Source: Cryptomeria japonica (lineage: Eukaryota; Streptophyta; Pinopsida; Cupressales; Cupressaceae). From it: a stretch of DNA of 64,000 bases. Position numbers and translations under genes: made by a program. How positions within the stretch are numbered: position 1 is the stretch's first letter; every line of letters starts with the position of its first letter. The notes beneath the pieces are model-generated. The model was not told where the DNA came from. It ran no database searches and worked only from the letters and a program-made list of their open reading frames with translations. Below are positions 21,577-33,446 of the stretch, piece by piece. The stretch lies in NCBI RefSeq assembly GCF_030272615.1, contig NC_081414.1:5395501-5459500 (forward strand), read 5' to 3'.

Positions 21577-21957
21577 GGGGAGCATATTGTCAAATCCATT
21601 TCCGGACCCCCTAAATGGTGTGCGGTAAGTCAAATATGCATGTTTTGATACAATATGATGTTGTGAAGTGATTTTGAACCGGTTAGATCTCAAACCGGTA
21701 AATTGGATGTGATATGTGAATCAGTAGCAAGTTCTAGGGTTGAACGGTGATTAGGGTATGTTCAACCGGTTTTGGTAAAATAAAAATAAATAGGTGTTTT
21801 ATAGTATCACTTTTCACTTAGCATTTTCGAGAGCACATTTGGAGAGCAACAAAAACATAGAAGAGCATTTGATTGCTACTTTGGCGAAGTTGATAGCAGA
21901 TTGTGAAGATTTGTGGAAAAGTGAATTAGTGGAAGAGCATTTAGACTGGAAACCCTA
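21577..21957 (+). other. Non-coding segment replacing protease and integrase N-terminus
   Basis: Between gag and the integrase core of Copia-2, about 380 bp carry no protease or zinc-binding integrase domain. The segment begins GGGGAGCATAT then TGTCAAATCC, like a purine tract followed by an LTR start. It contains ACCGGTT-type repeats and has AAAATAAAAATAAATAGG at about 21777 that could serve as a TATA region. It may be an internal LTR-derived piece left by a template switch. No right-hand LTR end or duplication is identifiable. Confidence 0.4.
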
Positions 21958-21960
21958 GTT

Positions 21961-24340
21961 GTGAAGAAGTTTGATGCTTTTAGCAAGTTTAAGGCATTCA
22001 AAGCCTTAGTGGAGAAAGAAACCGGTAAGAACCTGAAGTACCTGAGATCTAACCAGGGTGGAGAATTCACATTAGTTGAATTTGTGAAATACTATGATGA
22101 GAATGTAATCAAGAGACAACTATCTACACCAAGGACACCACAACAAAATGGGATTGCAGAAAGGAGGAACTAGACCATAGTTGAAGCAGCAAGAACAATG
22201 TTGATACAAGGAAATGTGCCTAAAATATTTTGGAGAGATGCAGTCAGCACTGCAGTATACACAATGAATCGGGTACTGGTCAAGAAAGGTAGTGACAAAA
22301 CTCCCCATGAATTATAGTATGGTCAAACTCCTAATGTTAGCTATTTCAAAGTCTTTGGTAGTAGGTGTTACATAAAGAGAGATAGGTATACCAGAAAGTT
22401 TGAACCTAAAAGTGATGAAGGAACTTTTCTTGGTTACTCAACTAAGAGCAAAGCATTTAAGTGCTTTAACAAAAGAACCAAGAAGATTGTGGAAAGTGCT
22501 AATGTGAAAGTTGATGAGAATTATGATAAATCTAATGATACCAGCAAGTCTGATGTAGTAGATGAACATAAGCTAGTGATCATTGTACCAAAAGTTCAAA
22601 ATGATGTTGAGAAAAACAGTGTGGAGGATGTTGCTCAATCGAAAGAAGAGGATGATGAAGACGAAGAGGCTTCTATACAGGAACCAGTTATATTGAGATA
22701 TGTTAAGTTGGATCACTCTGCAAATCAGATAATTGGAGACAAGAATGTTGGAGTACAAACAAGAAGAAAGATCAGAGAAAGTGCTTGCCTGATTTCCACA
22801 ATTGAACCTAAGACAGTGAGGGAAGCTCTCAAGGATGATGATTGGATAAAAGCTATGAATGAGGAGCTTGATCAAATAGAGAAGAACAACACTTGGCCAC
22901 TTGTCCCCAGACCAGCTGATAAAAATGTGATTGGTACTAAGTGGGTGTTTAGGAAAAAAATAAATGAAGATGGTGAAGTGGTTAGGAACAAGGCTAGACT
23001 AGTTTGCAAAGGATTTGCACAAGAAGAAGGTGAGGATTATGGAGAAACCTTTGCACCAGTTGCTAGACTTGAAGGAGTAATAATGCTACTTGCATTTGCA
23101 ACATTCAAAGGATTCAAGGTATACCAAATGTATGTCAAGACTGCATTTTTTAATGGAATTTTAGAAGAAGAGGAACTTACATTGAACAATCAGATGGGTT
23201 GCATTGACTGAAGATAAGGACATGGTGTGCAAAATTCATAAAGCTTTATATGGATTAAAGCAAGTTGTAAGGGCATGGTCTAAGAGACTCCATCCACACC
23301 TGATAAAGATTGGATTTCAAAGAACCAGTGAGGACAACAACATTTACTTGAAGACAGAAGGAGACAAGTTATTGATTGCAAAAGTGTTTGTAGATGATAT
23401 CATATTTGGAGGAGATGATGACATGAATTTAAATTTTGCACAAGAAATGAAAAAGGAATTTGAAATGTCTTTGATAGGAGAAATAAAATTTTTTATTGGT
23501 TTGCAGGTCCAATAGATGAAAGGAGGAATCTTTATCAGCCAATCCAAATATGTGAAGGAGGTATTGAAAACCTTTGGAATGGAAGACTCTAAACCAGTTG
23601 GAACCCCTATGGTTACTGGTTGTAGATTATCCAAGGAAGATGATTCAGATCCAGTGGATAAAACTGAGTATAGATAAATGATTGGTAAACTACACTATGT
23701 TGTTCATAGCAGACCGAACATTGCTCATGCAATTGGTATAGTGGCTAGATTTCAAAAAAATCCTAAAGAGACTCATATGGTGACAGTGAAGAGAATTTTC
23801 AAGAATCTTAGAGGAACTATTGATTATGGATTATGGTATCCATACAAAGGAAACTTCTCTTTGAAGGTTTTCACATATGCTAATTGGGCAGGTAATGTAG
23901 ATGAATGAAAGAGCACAACCAGTGGTGCATTCTATCTAGGAGGAAGACTGGTATCCTATACCAATAATAAACAAAGTTGCATTTCTCAGTCTACAATAGA
24001 AGCAGAGTATGTGGTTGCATCTATGAACTGTACTCAAGCAATATGGATGAGACATGTATTAGAAGGATTAAAGGAGAATATGACAAAATCAGTGGTCATA
24101 TACTTCGATAATACAAGTGCAATAATCATTTCAAAGAATCTTGTATTGCATGCTAGAACAAAGCATATTGAACTGAAATATCATTATCTGAGAGAAAGAG
24201 TGCAGGAAAAGAAATTCAGGATCAATCATGTGTCAAGCAAGGATTAGTTGGTTGACATTTTCACTAAGCCATTGCCTAAAGCAACCTTTGAGTATCTCAG
24301 AGGCAAGCTAGGGGTTATACCCCTACCGAAGGACAACTAA
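21961..24340 (+). pseudogene. Copia-2 integrase core, reverse transcriptase and RNase H, inactivated
   Basis: The frame resumes in the integrase core (FKALVEKETGKNLKYLRSNQ), where the Asp normally in RSDNGGEF is replaced, giving SNQGGEF, then TPQQNGIAERRN before a TAG. Reverse transcriptase runs from about 22800 (WIKAMNEELDQIEKNNTW) through KARLVCKGFAQEEGEDYGETFAPVAR and a frameshift near 23205 to FVDD at 23387-23398, which is intact. RNase H with SQSTIEAEYVVASMNCTQA and the terminal DIFTKPLPKATFEYLRGKLG motif follow. In-frame stops at several Gln, Arg or Trp positions (for example 23513-23515, 23906-23908, 24245-24247) fit C-to-T or G-to-A change. The reading frame ends near 24340. Confidence 0.9.
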
Positions 24341-24652
24341 GATGTTGTTGCAACATCAATCCAGTGGACTAATTGAAGATCTTTCACTATGGATTGAAGA
24401 GAAAAGGGCTACTCCTCAAGGGGAGCAACAAACATGAAGAAAACAATAGCAACAGAAGATGAATTTGACACTTTGGACCTTTGGCATTGTTGTCAAAGGG
24501 GGAGAAGAAAAGTAAAGAGGGAGAAGAACAATGAAGAGCAAAAAGAGAAGAACTAATAAAAGGAGAAGAACAAGTACAACAATCTTAACAGATAGAGTTC
24601 CAGTTTTGCATGATGAGATTTTGGTGTTTCCATCAATGCCAAAGGGGGAGAT
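24341..24652 (+). other. Copia-2 3' untranslated region and purine tract
   Basis: A purine-rich leader with CAAGGGGAGCAACAAAC at about 24418 and repeated GAGAAG motifs precedes the tract AAAGGGGGAGAT at 24641-24652, directly next to the 3' LTR. This is the normal place for the plus-strand primer. Confidence 0.75.
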
Positions 24653-26057
24653 CATAGGCATAACTAATGGAGATGATGATGAGATGAGAAGATAACTAGT
24701 AAAGTTGATATGAGGAGATTGTTGGCTTGATGATGATGATATAATTATAATAGGATGTTTGATGACTTCATTTGTGTTGTCATTGATGGAAACCATGTTT
24801 GTTTAGTCATCTAGGTCATCTAGACCAACTGGTATAGCCTAACCGGTAGTGGAATCAGTTAGACATCAAAACTGATAAGTTGTTGTCAATCGGTAAACAG
24901 GAATAGAGAGATGATAAAGTGAATGGTACGAATGATTGGAGAAGATTCTGGTGTTGTGGTTCAGAATATATGTTCATAACATTGGCATGAGTCTGTGATT
25001 GAAATCACATCAAGTTTGGTGAACCAAAAAGCACATTTATAATTGACTGTTATGAACTATGTGAAGAAGAATGAATACCTATATCAGATCTTTAACTAGA
25101 AATGATTTAAGGTTTGGCGGTGGATCTTATCATGATCATAACTTAGTGATGACATGTCTTAATCCATGTGTAATGATAAGATGGTATTTGTGCCATACAA
25201 GGATCAGGTTTCTTGGGAAACAACAAAGTGCTTAGGAGAATGAAACAAGGGTTTGATTGCTTATCAAATCGATGTGCGGTGATCATTCAATGACGTAAAT
25301 TATCTAGAAATTTGTTGTAATGATCTGTAATGTATTTTGGCAGAGTTTTTTGTCGCACAAAATGTAAATTCATTGTATCTTGTTGATGTAATTAGGGTTT
25401 GTAGTCGTCCTAACTGAAAAGTGTATTTAGGGCTAGTTGGAGAAGAAATTTTGTGTCGGTAGTTTGAGAAGAAGGTATTGCCGAACCAGATTGAAGTTTC
25501 TACATGTGTGTAGAGGAGTTGTGTTGAAAAGGATCTGTACTAGCAAGCAAGGAAGTGTAGTAATCAGATCATTTGCCCTGTTGTTCCCTAACAGTTACAA
25601 CAGTTTGAAATCCCTTAACCAGGTAAATCCTAACAAGTCTTATATTGTAAATCCCTTCACTGGGTGGCTCATTAACTTGAGTTTAAAATCCTCTAACAAG
25701 GTTACTCTTAACAGGGTAGAGCTCCTAACAAGGCTGAGGCAAAAATCCCTTGACCGAGTGGCTCCTAATAGGGTATGCTCTTAACCGAGCATATTGTAAG
25801 CTCTTAATCGAGCTAGGCCTTTAACCGGGCGCATTCCAAAAGAGTGCAAATATTTTGTGGGTGCTAATTCCCACTGTGGTTTTTCCCAGTTGGGTTTCCA
25901 CGTGAAAAATCATTGGGTTATGGTTTGCATATGTGGTTATATTTCTTACATGCTTATTGATTTTCAAGTTGGTGAAAGTTGTTATCAGATTTATTAAGTT
26001 TTTGCTTGCACTAATTCACCACCCCCTCCACCCCCTCAATGCCTTAGAAGTTTATCA
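24653..26057 (+). repeat. Copia-2 3' LTR
   Basis: This 1,405-bp copy aligns with the 5' LTR throughout and ends GTTTATCA before the ATATA duplication. Its first dinucleotide is CA where the 5' copy has TG. A short stretch naming the second TTGTTGGATGTTTGCATATG of the 5' copy is missing near 25930, consistent with loss between short direct repeats. Confidence 0.85.
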
Positions 26058-26062
26058 ATATA

Positions 26063-28639
26063 CTCATCCTAGATAGGACGAGGATGAATGACATGGAATA
26101 TTTGTTATAATCCTCCTTCATGGCTCTTAGAAAGGTACTTTTTCTCATTCTTTTGTTTCAAAAAGTTAGGATAGATAATTGTAGAGTTTGGAACTTGTTT
26201 TCGAGAGGATTGAGGTAGCTACTTAGAAATAATTTATAGAGGGCCTCGTAGGGTTTGGATTTGTTTTCAAACCCTACAATTATGGGAGGCGATCACCTTA
26301 TTTGAAAAACTTTTCAAGTGTTCCAAGAGGAAAGCTATATGTTGTGTGCTTGAATATTTGAAATGCATACCTCTTGTCAAGTGGATTCAACTACTTGTAT
26401 GTAAATCACATTCATAAGAGTTTCATGAAGCAAATTGTAGTACTTCTTTATAACGAAAAGAGTCTTCTTCATTTTATTTTTGTATAATGTTCTTCTTCTT
26501 TAGTTTTAAATTTAGTACAATGTTGCTAGTTTAATTTTACCAAAGTAAAAAGAGACCATTTTCATGTGGATATATAAATATTTACTGAGTAAATTTCTTC
26601 ATGCATTATGTTGTTGTTCCTTTTTTTCTATTGAAAAAATAAAACAAAAATAGATTTAGAATGGACGTCTAATACGAATTGTAGATTCATTGTTGGTGGG
26701 AAGAAATAAAAGAAAAAAAAAACTTATATTGTTGTTTCACATTACTATAACAAATTTTTGGAAAACGTACATTCGTTTTTAAGTTGTTGATTTGTAAATA
26801 ATAGTAATAATAAATTGACATTTTTACACATAGTTTAATTTAAAAAATTGAAAGTTTTATATTACATTTCATAAAAACTTCAGATTTAACTTCCATTGTT
26901 ATAAATAAAATAATAATTGAAAGATAAAATTAATGAATATATTATTATTATTATGTAAGTATAAAAATAAAATAAAAATACTAAAATATTATAATAATAA
27001 ACATTAATATTTGAGGTCATGTTTTATTGGATGCTTCTAAATCATCTAAAATTAACCAAATTCTAAAAGCAACATCATCAATCTCAACGGATAACATAAT
27101 TTGAGGTAACAATAATTATTACAAAGTAAAAAAATTATTCTAGATTACACAAATGAAAGCCGTTTGAGGAAGATTATAGATTTTATTTTCTTGTCTATAT
27201 TTGGTGTCATCACCATGAGGGAGTAAAATAATCGCCCTATATTTGGTGGAGATTTGTCCTTCATCATTGGTAATGTTAGCAATCATTCTACTAAATGTGA
27301 AAAGTAACAACCCATGACTTGTACTTTATCATATATTTGTTTTCACAACAATAGACTCACCAAAGACTAGTAGATGTATGATGAAATAATAGTAAATTTA
27401 ATATCTTTTATTATATTCATAAGTTTACCAAAGTCTCTTTAAATCTAATATCTATGTATAAATTATTTTCTTGCAGAAATACATTGTTTGTAATATAAAT
27501 TGGCGGTTTTAAATTATATTTGTTGATATAAAATAATAGGTTTGTGATACACCATACAACTGTAAATAGAAACATAAATATTATGTAGAACTTACAACAC
27601 CAATATTAAAATTGCTTATTATTAAGCCTTTATTCTTGTTAGTGATTTAAGATTTTATTTTCCAAAGCATTTGTGTGCATATTTATGTTTATGATTTGAT
27701 TTATGATTAATATATTGATTATCTTTAAGCTTGTGACCTTATGTTTAAAATTTGAAATCTTGTAGACATTCACACTACTCAAAGAATAAAATTGAAACTA
27801 TTAACTTGGCTAGAGCATCATGTAAGGTTAAGTCATATTGATGTACCAGGTATACTAATGTGTTTGCTTACTTATGAGGATTTTGGACTCGTTTGAGTTG
27901 TACTACAAGTTCTTTACCCTTAACTATTCTCGGTTCATTCTCTGGATATTAATTTGGTATGGGTCTACTCAGGTTCCTTAACACCCCTAAGCCCTTCTAA
28001 TGGTTTAGTAAATTTTAATTATGATACCAGGAAGATTTCCTTATTAATAGGATTCAAAACAAACTTGTTTAGATTCAACAAGTTCCAAATTTCTCTAAAT
28101 CTTATTCCAGTTTTTAATGTATGAGCAGTTTAAACCTCATGCTTACCTATATGAATCAAAAGTGTTACCCTATGCATTCACAATTCAAATTAAATGACTT
28201 AAAAAAAACTTCTATACATCTACCCAAAGTGTTGCTCTGATTACAAGCCACTAAAAGAAGCATATTTCTTAAATTCCTATAACCCTTGTTGGAATAACAT
28301 TCAAATATAGGCATCTCAGAGTTATTAGTCCCTGTGCTACTTTTGCCTAGATAATAGATGTCTTAAGGAGTTAAATTCCTAATGATACTCTGCCTCCCTT
28401 CTCAAAGGATGACAAATTTCCTGCAACCACTTGGCCATAGAAAATGCAATTAGCCCGAAATCTCATGATAGTTCTATCATGTAAAAGCATTATTCAATTA
28501 CTTCAATACAACTTTGTGACTTTTTCAAACAAAATCATTTCTCATAATCATTTTGAACCTCCGTTCAACAAAACATCACTTAATAATGTAATAAAAGCAT
28601 TAACATAGCATTAGTAAAAAAGGGGGATGTGACAAATAT
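26063..28639. other. AT-rich host DNA, no gene seen
   Basis: This 2.6-kb stretch is very AT-rich, especially 26700-27000 with TTA/ATA runs. No open frame with family motifs, RNA gene or complete element was identified. Confidence 0.5.
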
Positions 28640-30200
28640 TGAGATTCAATTTTCTCTTATGGAGCAAAAGTGTAGTTTTTTTGCAAAGCCAACCACAATT
28701 GATGGTATAGTTCCAACTAGAAATATGTTTCTACATGTCTAAAATTTCCCATCATTCCATTGGGCATGTTGAAAGTTTTTCACATATTTTGTGTACAATC
28801 TTACTCTTAAATTCTTCTATGAATGCATGCACACTAATGTTTTATGTGATTAAATCACAACACTTTCTAGTTTTTCCATCTTTTAAGGAATATTCAACAT
28901 TCTTAAATCTTTTCACATCCACTAATAGTTGTCCAAAATAATGTGAAGAATTCCATGCATACATTATTCTAAGAATTTACAAGGTTTCCACATCTAGTGC
29001 ATTGTCCCAACATACATGCACTTAAAGAAAATAATTGCTCATTAGAAGTTTCACAAAACAAAACTACTATAAACTCCTTGATTGTTTTAGGTGGAAAATT
29101 AATACCATATTCCTACATTATCACGTGTTAGTATGTAAAGTACAATGTATATATCGAAAAACATCTTAACAATAATGAAATCACACATGAGTTTTACAAT
29201 AAGGGGTTGTTGTTTATTAATTTTCACATACCAAGGTTTACATTTCTCAAATGATCTTTCACTTAGGGTAATATTTCCATGTAAAAATGGATTTAATAAA
29301 ATTTGGTTTAAGTTGTGTTTAATAGGTGTTTTGGATGAGGATCACGAATTTGGGACTCCATTCTTAATTTTAAAATATCTCTAGCATTAGACGATACCCT
29401 TGTAATATAATGTCAATACCTTTTAGACAAAGATTTCATTTCAATATTCAATTGCATGTCAAACCTCAAGAGTCGTACACTAAAACTCCAACATTGGTTG
29501 ATTGAATCATTTTCAATACTTTCTCTTCTTTATGTTGCTTTTACCAGTGTTTTAGGATGTATATTTAAAATTCCACTTATGTTGCTTAACATTATTTTAT
29601 CTAAAGTTGCTTTACTAACTATAGCAGTTGTTATAACTCATCATGCCACATTCTTATTTTTAGGTGGAATTTTTCTTCCAATAGACTCGGTGACACTTAC
29701 AATATTAGATATAGCATGTTGAAGTGATTCATCTCTTTTTGTTTGGTTTCACAAAGCCTAACTTTTTCACATTCTCATCAATTCTATCATGAGTTGAAAT
29801 TGAAATGTTACTTTTTTCGATAAAAAAATGTTTGTATAATCTATTGGTATAGGTTTTTATTTGTCTCCAAGAAATCTTACCAAGAAGATTATTAAACAAC
29901 ATTACTTTCAAATTCCAAAAAAAAAATTCACTTTACTGACACAAGGGATTTCGTTTTCACTTTGTGTTTCTATAAGTTGTCCAAGAATAGAATTGATCTC
30001 AACTTGATATATCCAACTTCTTTTAAATCAACAATTTGAATATCATCATAATATGGGTTTGAAACAAAATTTGAATTTATTTCTATAGTCACATTTTCTA
30101 TATCATTCCAAGGTATATTTGAAGAAGTACTTTGATTTGTGTCTATTGTCACAATCTCCATATCATTGAAAGGTGGATTTGAAAACAAACCTAGATTTAT
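28640..30200 (-). pseudogene. Decayed transposon-type ORF, plant family not named
   Basis: Read on the minus strand, a long region makes sense as protein only if several stops and shifts are passed. It goes from about 30200 ([34 protein letters not shown]) through ISWRQIKTYTNRLYKH, ESLQHAISNIVSVTESIGRK and ITRVSSNARDILKLR. It continues as PHPKHLLNT and down to DNALDVETL and DVKRFKNVEYSLKDGKT near 28850-29000. This order resembles a repeat-encoded plant protein I have seen in transposon-rich genomes, with a DxxQVxVG-like and a VHxFxxRW-like segment, whose mechanism I cannot state. The smaller plus-strand open frames in this interval read as chance. Copia-3 begins right at its upstream end. Confidence 0.4.
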
Positions 30201-30202
30201 TT

Positions 30203-32803
30203 CTAGACCAGATGATAAAAATGTAATAGGAGAAAAATGGGTGTTTAGAAATAAACTTGATGAATCTAGAAATGTTGTTAGAAACAAGGCATTGTTTGTT
30301 TGTAAGGGATATGCACAACAGGAAGGTGTTGATTTTGGTGAAACATATGCACCTAATGCTAGATTAGAGTTAATCCGAATCTTTCTATCCTATTATTGCT
30401 ACAAAAATTTAAAGTTTTCCAAATGGATGTTAAGACTAATTTTCTTAATGGTTATCTTGATGAAGAAGTTGTTAGGCCCAATATGAAAAGCTAATGTACT
30501 GAGAGGGGAGGGGTGAATCAGTACCTCAAAACTTTTCTTGAATAATATCTTTACTGTTATGCATAAACCGAATAGTGCAGTAACATAAAATAAAGTTAAA
30601 ACAAATAGATAACAATCATACATGATTCACTCCATAACACATATATTTTGGTTATGCAGAAACTCTTGGTTAGAGAGAAAAACTGCGGTGGGGATGGCAC
30701 CCACAACTTCACTACTGCAATAATAAAGAATGCTCGGTTAGAGCTACATTTAGCTATTTTTGATAGCTTACCCTGTTAGGAGTATCAAGATCTGTTAGAT
30801 CTACCTTGCTAAAGGATTTTACAACATTTATTCTGAATGCTGCACCTGGTTAGAGGCTTTACAATTTATAGACTTGGTTAGAGTCTTTTACCCTGTTAAA
30901 GGTTTCTCTTTCAACTTCACAATATTACAATAAAATCATTACAAATATCTGCAACTTTACATTTGAAATGTTATAGCAGATTCTATGTGCTCAGAATAAG
31001 ATTACCTTGCTTATAGCATACCTCGGTAACCCATATAGTAACTCGGTAAACCCTTCTGTTTACTCTTTTCTTCGACTATTCTCTGAAAACCTTCTCGGTG
31101 ACCTCTATGTCTCTATAACAGTCTTCCTACATTCATACATGCACACACCTTGCTCTTAACTTATGCTATATAAATAGATCTCTTAAAACGGTGATCCAAT
31201 TGATTGCTTCGATCTTACAAACAAGATTCCTCGAATGAATAACTATACAAAATATTTCATTGGTTAGATTGTCCTTGTAATCATACACAATCTTCTGGTG
31301 CAATTTCCAATGTAATAACGGTTAGATGTGCCTCGATCTTGTAACACATTTTCATATGCATGTCTAGGTTCAATGTATCTAGTAACACATTTTATTCGGT
31401 GAATATCAACTCGGTGTGTCATCTTTACTGCTCGGTAGTCTCAAAAAGATACTCGGTAGACGGATCGGTGTATACTATGTTCTGTAACTGCTTTCTTCTG
31501 TAACCGACTAGACTGTGCATACCAACTTCTCTGTGTGTATACCGACTACATGATTCGGTAGTGCTAACCGACTAGAATAAATAGTATGACTTTGAATATA
31601 AAACTAATGGCAACTTGATAAGTAGTAACAAAAGTGTATATGGAACAACCAGAAGGATTTGTATCAGTAGATAAACTAGATCATGTTTATAGGTTAAGAA
31701 AGGCTCTTTATGGCCTTAAACAAGCTCCTAGAGCTCGGTACTCCAGGTTGGATGCTCACCTTATAGCTAATGGCTTCATTAGAGGTGGAGTGGACAACAA
31801 CTTGTATGTCAAAATTGAAAGTGATGATATTCTAGTTGTTGAGGTATATGTGGATAATATTTTTTTTGGCTATAACAATGATTCATTGTCCAAAAAGTTC
31901 TCTAAAATCATGGAATCTGAATTTGAAATGTCTAAGTTGGGCGAGTTAATATTCTTTCTTGGTCTTCAAGTTATGCAGCTTGAGCAAGGCATATTTCTGT
32001 CTGAGACCAAGTATGCAAAAGAAATACTTAGAAAGTTTAAAATGGTTGATTACAAACTAGTGAGTACTCCAATGATAACTGGTTGCAAGTTAACCAAATC
32101 CGATGATTCACCCAAGGTAAATCAATTTGAATATAGATCCATGATAGGTAGTTTACTTTATTTGACAACATCTAGGCACGATTTGATGCAAGCAGTTTGC
32201 TTAGTTTCACGTTTTCAATCTGCACCTAAACAATCACATTTGAATGTTGTGAAAAGAATATTCTAATACATTCAAGGTACCTTAGACTATGGTTTGTGGT
32301 ATCCTCAAAATGGTGATTTTACTCTTTTTGGTTCCACTGATGCTGATTGGGCTAGTTACTTAGATGACAAAAAAAGTACTAGTGGTGCTGCATTGTTCTT
32401 AGGTGATCGTCTTGTAGCTAGGCATAGAAAAAAACACGAATGTGTCACCTTATCTACTGTTGAATCAGAGTATATAGAAGCTACAACATGGTGTACCCAA
32501 TTGATTTGGATGTCCTACCAACTTGGAGATATGGGTGTTTCTATTACTAAGCCTATTTCAATTTTCTGTGATAACACTAGTGCAATCAATCTCTCTAAAA
32601 ATCATGTTATGCATTCTCACACTAAGCACATTGCCATTAAATTTCATTTTCTGCGAGAAAGAGTATTGGCTAATGAAGTGCAAGTTTTGTATGTTCCTAC
32701 ACAAGCACAAGTTGTAGATATATTTACTAAGGCTTTTCCTAAGGAGGTCTTTGAAAGAGTTGGGGAAAGATTGGGATTTATCTCTCAATCTATTATTACC
32801 TAA
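30203..32803 (+). pseudogene. Copia-3 reverse transcriptase/RNase H, split by a solo LTR
   Basis: The element is 5'-truncated. Sequence begins in reverse transcriptase ([20 protein letters not shown], then [19 protein letters not shown]), is broken at 30469 by a solo LTR, and resumes at 31636 in the next codons of the same domain. LRKALYGLKQAPRA follows, and the catalytic box reads YVDN (31847-31858), with the second Asp replaced by Asn. RNase H (STSGAALFLGDRLV, STVESEYIEATTWCTQ, CDNTSAINLSKNHV) and the terminal VDIFTKAFPKEVFERVGERL are well kept. One in-frame stop lies at 32264-32266. No gag, protease or integrase is present in the window. Confidence 0.9.
30470..31630 (+). mobile_element. 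Solo LTR, family A, inserted in Copia-3 reverse transcriptase
   Basis: The 1,161-bp unit starts TGTTAGGCCC and ends AGTAGTAACA. Flanks are GAAGT (30465-30469) and AAAGT (31631-31635), four of five bases alike. Early in it lies TACTGAGAGGGGAGGGGTGA, the signature shared with the unit at 16189. The interior has many CTCGGT and GGTTAGAG motifs, for example between 30730 and 30900 and between 31010 and 31450. The flanking codons of Copia-3 join in frame across the insertion, which confirms the boundaries. Confidence 0.8.
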
Positions 32804-32816
32804 TTTCTTACATAGG

Positions 32817-32960
32817 TTGAGGGGGAGCATATCTCTCCACAAGAAACATTTTGCTACTTTCCTTGGTAATTTGCTGCTACTTGTCATACTTTGCAGCATT
32901 ATTTTTCTTGTTATTAGCTTGTTTTGGCTCTTTGTCCTTGAGACAAAAAGGGGGAGATAA
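32817..32960 (+). other. Copia-3 purine tracts
   Basis: After the RNase H stop, TGAGGGGGAGCATAT lies at 32817-32831 and AAAAAGGGGGAGATAA at 32945-32960. By analogy with Copia-2, which has two such tracts in the same order, the second lies directly before the 3' LTR. Confidence 0.6.
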
Positions 32961-33446
32961 TGGCATCATTGATCTATGGCATCATCATTGTGGCATCATT
33001 GATTTCATTGATAAACATTGCATCATTGCATCAGTGGCATATTTGGTTTTTGATTGGCATTTGGTTGGTATTCACTCTTTGGCATGATTTTAGTTTGAGC
33101 ATCCCGGTGCTTTTTTATCAATAATGGCTTGGTTTTTCCATCAAGGACAAAGGGAGAGTTTGTTGCCCTTTTTGTTTGTCCTTGATGACAAAAATCTCTT
33201 CTTTGTTCAAGAAATGACATTGGTATTGTGATAATTTATCATGGTGCTTTGATTTGATTTCATTTGTTATTGATGAATTGGGTTATGTGTAGAGGTGAAT
33301 TGATCATTTGACCACTAGCACATGTCTACATCTTCACAAGCTCATGTGACTCATGTATATGACATGTTATTTCAGTTGATATTGTGTACCCTGCAAGGTG
33401 GTTTCTCCTTATACATTGCATACACTATTTCGAAAGATACAATGAT
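32961..33446 (+). repeat. Copia-3 3' LTR, left part (continues at 50751)
   Basis: The LTR starts TGGCATCATTG after the purine tract and is cut at 33446 by the 17.3-kb Gypsy insertion. It continues at 50751. The joined LTR would be about 2.5 kb. Repeats of TGGCATCATTG and CATCATTG fill its first 100 bp. Confidence 0.6.

Larger units (their letters stand above)
18785..26057 (+). mobile_element. Copia-2, complete but inactive LTR retrotransposon
   Basis: This 7.3-kb element has a 5' LTR at 18785-20201 and a 3' LTR at 24653-26057. It is flanked by perfect ATATA duplications at 18780-18784 and 26058-26062. A perfect initiator-Met primer-binding site follows the 5' LTR and a purine tract (AAAGGGGGAGAT) precedes the 3' LTR. 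The LTRs differ at many positions by eye, so the insertion is old. The first two bases of the 3' LTR are CA instead of TG. Inside are a gag region with four zinc-knuckle motifs, a segment that replaces protease and the integrase N-terminus, and a stop-riddled integrase core, reverse transcriptase and RNase H. Confidence 0.9.

Noticed and set aside
29145-29722. Plus-strand ORFs with hydrophobic stretches (29145-29384 and 29456-29722)
   Set aside because: The minus strand of the same interval is more protein-like across a longer distance, so these are shadows of a decayed minus-strand ORF.
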